DNA from: an uncultured Collinsella sp.
GTDB taxonomy: Bacteria; Actinomycetota; Coriobacteriia; Coriobacteriales; Coriobacteriaceae
Direction of reading: 5' to 3'
Length of the DNA stretch: 37,216 nucleotides
NCBI GenBank assembly: GCA_905209455.1
Contig: CAJLTA010000022.1
Coordinates: forward strand, 1-37,216
The first letter of the stretch is position 1. Each line of letters begins with the position of its first letter. The position numbers and the translations under genes are program-made. Of this stretch, positions 33,121-37,216 are shown in pieces. The notes beneath the pieces are model-generated. The model was not told where the DNA came from. It searched no databases and saw nothing but the letters and a program-made list of their open reading frames with translations.

Positions 33121-33341
33121 ATTCGTCTCGATCTGTAACATCTAGTCGAGTATTTCGGCCCTAGCTGTTACAGATTTAGACGAACGGGTGGCCCGGGCCG
33201 AACAATCTCGATCTGTAACATGTAGACCACTTTTGACCGTCTAGATGTTACAGATCGAGACAAACGCCGCAGGTCAATCCCTTTAATCTCAATCTGTAAC
33301 ATCTAGCCGAGTTTTTCGATCCCAACTGTTACAGATTGAGA
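33121..33341. repeat. Hairpin array C (3 units)
   Basis: Units: C1 33121-33185 (type I loop), C2 33206-33260 (perfect 15-bp arms, type II loop), C3 33287-33341 (type I loop). Each has a 25-nt loop region, and the cores start 80 and 81 bp apart. C2 has CGAT/ATCG in the stem where A1 and C3 have CAAT/ATTG, a compensated change. Unlike arrays A and B it is not followed by a repressor gene but by a toxin-antitoxin operon on the same strand. Confidence 0.92.
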
Positions 33342-33364
33342 CGATTCGACGGTATCGTCCGCAT

Positions 33365-33390
33365 GGACACACCGTGGTACAATTGTGTCC
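33365..33390 (+). promoter_or_regulatory. Toxin-antitoxin promoter/operator
   Basis: The inverted repeat GGACACA (33365-33371) and TGTGTCC (33384-33390) brackets a good -10, TACAAT (33378-33383). This is the usual layout for autorepression by an antitoxin or toxin-antitoxin complex. No clear -35 is visible. The antitoxin start is 19 bp downstream. Confidence 0.65.
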
Positions 33391-33409
33391 CAACGCAAAG
33401 GAGGTACCC

Positions 33410-33676
33410 ATGTCAGCTTGTGTGCCCGTCCGAGATATGAAGGACACTGCTGCATTCACTACGCTTGTTGAGTCTGAGCGCGACGTCACCGTAACTAAGA
33501 ACGGCTACGAGGCCATGCACTGCATCAGCAGCGACCAGTATCGCCTCATGCAAGAAGAAATCGCCAAGGCAAAACTGCTGTCTCGTATGATGTTGGCAGA
33601 AGACGAAATATCGCAAGGCGACTACAGCGATTACGAATCCTTCGCGGCTTCGATACGAGACAAATATGACCTATAA
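33410..33676 (+). CDS. Phd/YefM-family antitoxin
   Basis: Small antitoxin, 88 residues, expected to bind DNA through its N-terminus and neutralise the toxin through its C-terminus. The N-terminal half (VPVRDMKDTAAFTTLVESERDVTVTKNGYEAMHCISSDQY in form) has the Phd/YefM pattern of a beta-strand, a helix and a strand ending before the YEAM-like turn. The C-terminal half is acidic and helical. The ribosome-binding site AAAGGAGG is excellent and makes the ATG at 33410 clear. It overlaps the toxin gene by 11 bp. Confidence 0.88.
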   Translation: MSACVPVRDMKDTAAFTTLVESERDVTVTKNGYEAMHCISSDQYRLMQEEIAKAKLLSRMMLAEDEISQGDYSDYESFAASIRDKYDL

Positions 33677-33971
33677 CGTCGTAATCCTCAAAAGCGCGCG
33701 ATATGAGTACGAGAGTATCGTCGGATACCTTGCCCAAATCCTCAAGAATCCGCGCGCAGCAGGCAATTTTGTTGCTGAGTTTGAATATCAGCTTGATCTG
33801 CTTCGCGAGCAGCCGCTCCTACGGCCCCTCTCCCACATACGAGAGCTGGCGGCACGCAATTATCGATCGTTTACCGTCAACAAATACGTGTGTCTTTACA
33901 AGTTTGAGCGCGATACGATCTATATCGCCCATGTCTTTCATCAGTCACAGGACTACGGCCGCCTGGTCTAG
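33666..33971 (+). CDS. RelE/ParE-family toxin
   Basis: Predicted 101-residue toxin. The pattern VVILKSARYEYESIVGYLAQ, then an Asn-Pro/Ala helix, LREQPLLRPLSHIRELAARNYRSFTVNKYVCLYKFERDTIYIAHVFHQSQDY, is that of RelE/ParE proteins. The C-terminal IYIAHVFHQSQDY matches the IxxVxHxRxD region seen in ParE/YafQ-like members. RelE members cut ribosome-bound mRNA while ParE members poison gyrase; the sequence does not settle which applies. The ATG lies inside the antitoxin 3' end, so the two are translationally coupled. Confidence 0.87.
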   Translation: MTYNVVILKSARYEYESIVGYLAQILKNPRAAGNFVAEFEYQLDLLREQPLLRPLSHIRELAARNYRSFTVNKYVCLYKFERDTIYIAHVFHQSQDYGRLV

Positions 33972-34012
33972 CCCACAAACTGAATACTTGGTCCGATCTC
34001 CCGCAGCGATAG

Positions 34013-34777
34013 CTAGCAAATGATCTGCGTGTGTTCCTCGATGGCGGCGCGATCCTCGGCGGCGATACCTGGCTCGCACACCACGGCGTCCAAACTGTCC
34101 AGGCGGCAGAAGGTGTAGAAGTCGCGCTTGCCGATTTTGCTGGAGTCGGCGATCAGATAGCGCGAGTCGGCCTTGCTAAAGGCGAGCTGCTGGATACGAC
34201 CCTCATCCATATTGGACGTAGATACGTCGCCATCCAGAATGCCGTTGGCGCCGATAAACGCCGCGTCGATGCCCAGCGCACGCAGGGTATCCTCGGCCGT
34301 TGGTCCCACAAAAGCGGCGGTGCGGCGACGGTACATGCCGCCTACCAGGCACAGGTCACAGTCCTCGCGCGGCTCGAGCAGGTTAAAGACCGAAAGCGAG
34401 TTAGTCACGATGCGCAGGCGGCACGCCGGCAGCATCGAGGCCATCTGCTCAACCGTGGTGCCCGTGCCCAAAAAGATGGTCGAGCCTTCCTCGATAAGCT
34501 CCACAGAACGGCGCGCAATCTGCAACTTTTCCTCGGCATGCTTCGTGCGCTTTTCGCTGTGCGAATACTCATGGCGCAGCATAGCGTGTGGACGGCCCTG
34601 TGCACTGCGGGCTCCGCCGTGCACGCGCTCGATCTCGCCCAGGCTCGCAAGTTCTTCGAGGTCGCGGCGAATCGTCATGTCCGAAACGCCCAGCGCATCC
34701 GAAATCTCCTTGACCGAGACCGTGCCCTGCTCTTCGAGCAGCTGACGAACCCTATCCTGTCGCTCTGCCTTAATCAC
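34013..34777 (-). CDS. lacR: DeoR-family lactose PTS repressor LacR
   Basis: Predicted 254-residue repressor, similar to lactococcal/staphylococcal LacR, whose inducer is tagatose-6-P. The winged helix-turn-helix (about 4-57) contains SVKEISDALGVSDMTIRRDLEEL and ends ERVHGGA. The sensor domain has FLGTGTTVEQMA, VTNSLSVFNLL, LVGGMYRRRTAAFVGP, and QLAFSKADSRYLIADSSKIGKRDFYTF, a close match to LacR. The start is GTG at 34777, with GAGGA upstream. It is divergent from galM. The recurring CAATATCGAACA motif in the window is a candidate LacR site, though the second DeoR protein (6477-7280) could be its owner instead. Confidence 0.87.
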   Translation of the reverse strand: MIKAERQDRVRQLLEEQGTVSVKEISDALGVSDMTIRRDLEELASLGEIERVHGGARSAQGRPHAMLRHEYSHSEKRTKHAEEKLQIARRSVELIEEGSTIFLGTGTTVEQMASMLPACRLRIVTNSLSVFNLLEPREDCDLCLVGGMYRRRTAAFVGPTAEDTLRALGIDAAFIGANGILDGDVSTSNMDEGRIQQLAFSKADSRYLIADSSKIGKRDFYTFCRLDSLDAVVCEPGIAAEDRAAIEEHTQIIC

Positions 34778-34983
34778 GATGAATCCTCGCCGTTCTTTGC
34801 GCGCATATCATTCAAACAATAACGAACAAATTGTATCAGACTCGCGCGCGTCAGAAATGAACGCCCGCACAGCTCCAATCATCACTTTTTTGAGAAAAAT
34901 ACCCCCTGCTTTAGTGGGGTGTAGTGATAATCTCACCTGTTCGCGCTACAGTTTGTCCGAAATACCTCGATGTTAGGAACCAA
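34778..34983. promoter_or_regulatory. Divergent lacR/galM regulatory region
   Basis: A 206-bp gap with TTCAAACAATAACGAACA near 34812-34829 beside the lacR start, resembling the GTTC-type boxes of the lac promoters. A possible galM -10 (GATAAT, 34926-34931) follows a small ACCCC...GGGGT hairpin. No firm -35 was found. Confidence 0.4.
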
Positions 34984-36036
34984 ATGATCACTTCCGAGCT
35001 TTTCGGCACCGCGCCGTGCGGCACCTCCGTTCATCGTTATACCCTCAACGGGCCCGAGATCTGCGTTCGCATTATGGACTATGGCGCCACCGTGCTGGGT
35101 ATCGATGTGCCCGATATTCCCGGCAACGTGCGCGATGTGGTGCTGGGCTTCGATAAGCTCGAGGATTACTTTGACAACCCCGCCTGCTTTGGCGCGACCA
35201 TCGGCCCCGTGGCAAACCGCACCGCGGGCGCCACGATCACCATCGACGGCACGGACTGGCACATGCCGGCCAACGAAGGCGTCAACAACCTGCACAGCGA
35301 TCTTGAGCATGGTCTGCACAAGCGCGTATGGGACGTTGAGCTCGACGAGACTCACAACGCCGTGCGCATGACCACCTCGCTTAAGGATGGCGAGCTGAGC
35401 CTGCCCGGCAACCGAATCTTTACGGCTGTGTTTACCGTTACGCGCACCGGCGTCTTCCGCATCGAGTATGGTTGCGAGAGCGACCGCGCCACCTACGTGT
35501 CCATGACCAACCACACGTACTTTAACCTTGCCGGCCATAACGCCGGCATGGACTGTGAGCACTTCTTTATCGCCAACGCTGCCCACTACTTGCCCATTAA
35601 CGAGCAGAACATCCCCACCGGCGAAATCGCTCCGGTCGAGGGAACACCGTTTGACTTTCGCGAGCTGCGCCCCGTCGCACCCGGCATGGAGGCCGACGAC
35701 CCGCAGATTAAGCAGGCCCGTGGCTACGATCACTGCCTGTGCATCGATGGCTATCAGTACGGTCGCAACCTGCGCCGCGCGATGCACGTCGAGGAGATGT
35801 GGACCGGTCGCGAGCTGGACTACTACACCACCGCACCGGGCGTGCAGCTCTACACCGGCAACTGGCTGGGCGACGAGCACGCCAAGGACGATGCCAACTA
35901 TGGCTGGGGCGCCGGCTTTGCCCTCGAGGCCGAGATGTACCCCGACACGCCGCACCAGCCGCTGTTCCCACAGGGCATTGTGGGCCCGGGTCACCCCTAC
36001 AGCAATGTGATCGAATACCACTTTATGAGGCACTAG
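34984..36036 (+). CDS. galM: Aldose 1-epimerase (galactose mutarotase)
   Basis: Interconverts alpha and beta anomers of galactose, supplying alpha-galactose to GalK. It has 350 residues, normal for GalM. It shows GPVANRTAG with Asn78-Arg79, the catalytic acid His177 in TNHTYFNLAGH, FDFRELRPV, GYDHCL, LYTGNWL, and the catalytic base Glu315 in FALEAEMYPD. The ATG at 34984 is preceded by TTAGGAA; an earlier in-frame ATG lacks a site. It is separate from the LacX-like epimerase at 13948-14829. Confidence 0.93.
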   Translation: MITSELFGTAPCGTSVHRYTLNGPEICVRIMDYGATVLGIDVPDIPGNVRDVVLGFDKLEDYFDNPACFGATIGPVANRTAGATITIDGTDWHMPANEGVNNLHSDLEHGLHKRVWDVELDETHNAVRMTTSLKDGELSLPGNRIFTAVFTVTRTGVFRIEYGCESDRATYVSMTNHTYFNLAGHNAGMDCEHFFIANAAHYLPINEQNIPTGEIAPVEGTPFDFRELRPVAPGMEADDPQIKQARGYDHCLCIDGYQYGRNLRRAMHVEEMWTGRELDYYTTAPGVQLYTGNWLGDEHAKDDANYGWGAGFALEAEMYPDTPHQPLFPQGIVGPGHPYSNVIEYHFMRH

Positions 36037-36064
36037 GCCCACAACGCGACATCTCGCACAGCAA

Positions 36065-36092
36065 CGCCCGCCGGCACCACCGCCGACGGGCG
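36065..36092 (+). terminator. galM hairpin terminator
   Basis: An 11-bp stem with one mismatch, CGCCCGCCGGC (36065-36075) with GCCGACGGGCG (36082-36092), and a 6-nt loop. The following bases CTGCTTCATG are only weakly T-rich. It lies 29 bp after the galM stop. Confidence 0.6.
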
Positions 36093-36144
36093 CTGCTTCA
36101 TGCCTAAATCCTTCTTTTCGATGCCACCGAATTGGTGACATAAC

Positions 36145-36296
36145 AAAACTATGCCGAATTACTACGATGAACCCACTATGTCCGACCACGCGCTGGTTTA
36201 TATAAAATTAGCAACTCGTCTACCTGCGGTTTTATTCTCTGCAAATTTGGCATGCTCGGCGATAAGCAATTCATCGTAGTAAACCGGCATAGTTTT
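36145..36296. repeat. 152-bp palindromic element with 30-codon ORF
   Basis: Arms 36145-36171 and 36270-36296 are inverted repeats, identical in 25 of 27 bases (AAAACTATGCCG, then two differing bases, then TACTACGATGAA). The interior is AT-rich, unlike the surrounding DNA. On the minus strand an ATG at 36290 opens a 30-codon frame ending at 36198 (MPVYYDELLIAEHAKF, then AENKTAGRRVANFI). It has no clear ribosome-binding site. The element fills most of the 284-bp gap between galM and the EIIB gene. Confidence 0.7.
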
Positions 36297-36320
36297 GGCG
36301 GACAGCGCCACACAGATCCC

Positions 36321-36845
36321 CTACGAAGGCAAAATGATCCGTTTTCCTCCGTCCCCAAGGGATCGGTTGAACAGATTGCCGATGGGGTCGGGGGCGGAAC
36401 TGGGGAGATAGCGGATTTCTAGTTCTATGCCGAGCTTTTGCAGCTCTCTGAGAACAGCGACGTCTGTGTCGTCTACGGCAACTGCGGGCGTTGCGGGACG
36501 CTTGCCCTCCCCTGCCTGCATATGACCAATGCTGATCTTGGTGATCGGCACACCGCCCTTAACCAGCGCGAGCGCATCGGAGGGTGAGGCCACCATGATC
36601 AGAATCAATTGGCGAGGCGTTGCGGTATGAATGACGTCGATGGTCCTTTGCACCGAGAAAAACCGCGTCCAAACGCCTTCTGGCGCCGCCACCCTCATGG
36701 GTGCCCATTGGCGCGAATCTGCCGCGATCTCATCGTTGACGATTAGGACAAGGTTGGAACCCACGGCTTCGTTCCACAGCTCAACGTCTTGTCCGTAAAT
36801 GAAACGGTCGTCGATGCGTGCGAGAAGAATCTTGGGTTGAGTCAT
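36321..36845 (-). CDS. Mannose-family PTS EIIB-like protein lacking active His
   Basis: Predicted 174-residue protein of the mannose/fructose/sorbose EIIB family. KILLARIDDRFIYGQDVELW (5-24) aligns with the family motif RIDxRLIHGQV. The phosphorylated His is replaced by Tyr17, and the codon TAC is one base from His. Other family parts are intact: GGVPITKISIGHMQAGEGKR (114-133) and a DDTDVAVLRELQKLGIELEIRYLP-type C-terminal helix-strand. No EIIA, EIIC or EIID of this family is nearby. It may be a regulatory or decaying copy that cannot carry phosphate in the usual way. The ATG at 36845 has a weak site. Confidence 0.85.
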   Translation of the reverse strand: MTQPKILLARIDDRFIYGQDVELWNEAVGSNLVLIVNDEIAADSRQWAPMRVAAPEGVWTRFFSVQRTIDVIHTATPRQLILIMVASPSDALALVKGGVPITKISIGHMQAGEGKRPATPAVAVDDTDVAVLRELQKLGIELEIRYLPSSAPDPIGNLFNRSLGDGGKRIILPS

Positions 36846-36934
36846 CGCTGCCCCATTCTGTTTGAGACCCGTAAGAGCAAGACATCGCGTCTCCAATATT
36901 AGTGCATTTAAAGTGAGAAAAGCCGTCAGAACAC

Positions 36935-36963
36935 TTGCGCGGATTTGCGATGTCCCGTATCAT
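36935..36963 (+). promoter_or_regulatory. tRNA-Thr promoter
   Basis: TTGCGC (36935-36940) and TATCAT (36958-36963) are 17 bp apart. A start near 36970 would give a leader of about 33 nt before the tRNA. Confidence 0.6.
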
Positions 36964-37002
36964 AGACAGCCGTTGACGCCTCAGTTGCGCCATCACATGG
37001 CC

Positions 37003-37078
37003 GCCAGCGTAGCTCAGTTGGTAGAGCACCGCTCTCGTAAAGCGGGGGTCACCGGTTCGAGCCCGGTCGCTGGCTCCA
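37003..37078 (+). tRNA. tRNA-Thr (anticodon CGT)
   Basis: A complete cloverleaf. The acceptor stem is GCCAGCG (37003-37009) with CGCTGGC (37068-37074). The D arm contains AGCTCAGTTGGTAGAGC. The anticodon stem CCGCT/AGCGG holds the loop CTCGTAA with anticodon CGT at 37036-37038. The T arm has GGTTCGAGCC. The CCA end is encoded (37076-37078). It decodes ACG. Confidence 0.96.
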
Positions 37079-37089
37079 TTGCACAAGAT

Positions 37090-37112
37090 AGCCGCCTTCG
37101 GGCGGCTTTTTT
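37090..37112 (+). terminator. tRNA-Thr terminator
   Basis: GCCGCC (37091-37096) pairs with GGCGGC (37101-37106) across a TTCG tetraloop, followed by six T. It lies 12 bp after the tRNA CCA. The last 104 bp of the window hold nothing further that I can identify. Confidence 0.93.
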
Positions 37113-37216
37113 GTTGCTGATTTCGGGGCTTATAGGACAAAATGTGTGTCCACGTTGGGGGCATCGGCGCAGGTCGATGACCCTTTTTCAGCCGTTTAAA
37201 TTCCGTGCCCGCTTTT

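Noticed and set aside
23136..33341. Hairpin arrays as CRISPR arrays
   Set aside because: Units are about 55 bp, fully palindromic with 25-nt non-identical loops. The 24-26-bp intervals share a start (CAAAC/CGAAC) and an end (AAT) rather than being unique spacers, and no cas genes are present.
36321..36845. EIIB gene as a frameshifted pseudogene
   Set aside because: The frame is open over the full family length with the other conserved segments present. Only the phosphorylation site is changed.
36781..37164. 127-codon minus-strand frame at the right end
   Set aside because: It runs across the tRNA-Thr gene and its terminator and overlaps the EIIB start, so it is not a gene.

Overview
The window looks like chromosomal DNA of a high-GC, anaerobic, gut-type actinobacterium, most likely a Collinsella-like member of the Coriobacteriia. 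This is inferred from GC-rich codon use, an A-type flavoprotein (FprA), and a large set of PTS and tagatose-6-phosphate genes of Gram-positive type. No 16S or ribosomal marker is present, so the genus is a guess.

Layout. 1-443: gene-free DNA with degenerate repeats. 444-3441 (-): a two-gene ABC exporter of BceAB/FtsX type. 3590-4576 (+): an unusual NUDIX-Vsr fusion. 4830-5039: an orphan small ORF, followed by a 153-bp near-perfect palindrome. 5285-16220: galactose catabolism, with a GatY/KbaY-type tagatose-bisphosphate aldolase, a DeoR regulator, FprA, a LacI regulator divergent from galK-galT (Leloir pathway), then lacC, a lacX-like epimerase, lacB and lacA (tagatose-6-P pathway) on the minus strand. 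16528-17559: an unknown membrane protein. 17818-18156: a lone EIIA of the lactose family (lacF). 18371-33031: three successive cassettes. Each has a minus-strand LacI-family repressor divergent from a plus-strand pair of lactose-type PTS EIICB and GH1 6-phospho-beta-glycosidase. 33410-33971: a Phd/YefM-RelE/ParE toxin-antitoxin pair. 34013-36036: LacR divergent from galM. 36321-36845: a solitary mannose-family PTS EIIB whose phosphorylatable His is replaced by Tyr. 37003-37078: tRNA-Thr(CGT).

How the parts fit. Three membrane EIICB proteins, probably all fed by the single EIIA, would import lactose or other beta-galactosides as 6-phosphates. Three GH1 enzymes would split these to galactose-6-P. 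LacAB, LacC and the class II aldolase would take galactose-6-P through tagatose-6-P and tagatose-1,6-bisP to triose phosphates. GalM, GalK and GalT handle free galactose. Control appears two-layered. Each LacI paralogue has its own variant of an ACGT-centred operator in its divergent promoter. A DeoR/LacR-type 12-mer (CAATATCGAACA) recurs exactly in front of the aldolase/DeoR pair, lacF and the second cassette.

Most unusual feature. Immediately 3' of the terminator of each of the three cassettes lies a short array of long hairpins (2, 4 and 3 units; nine in all). Every unit has 15-20-bp arms around the core CTGTAACA...TGTTACAG, a loop region of exactly 25 nt, and a repeat period of 79-81 bp. 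All are in the same orientation, with an ordered alternation of loop types and compensatory changes in the stems. They are not CRISPRs, have no coding capacity and are not ordinary terminators. Four other large palindromic intergenic elements of unrelated sequence are also present.
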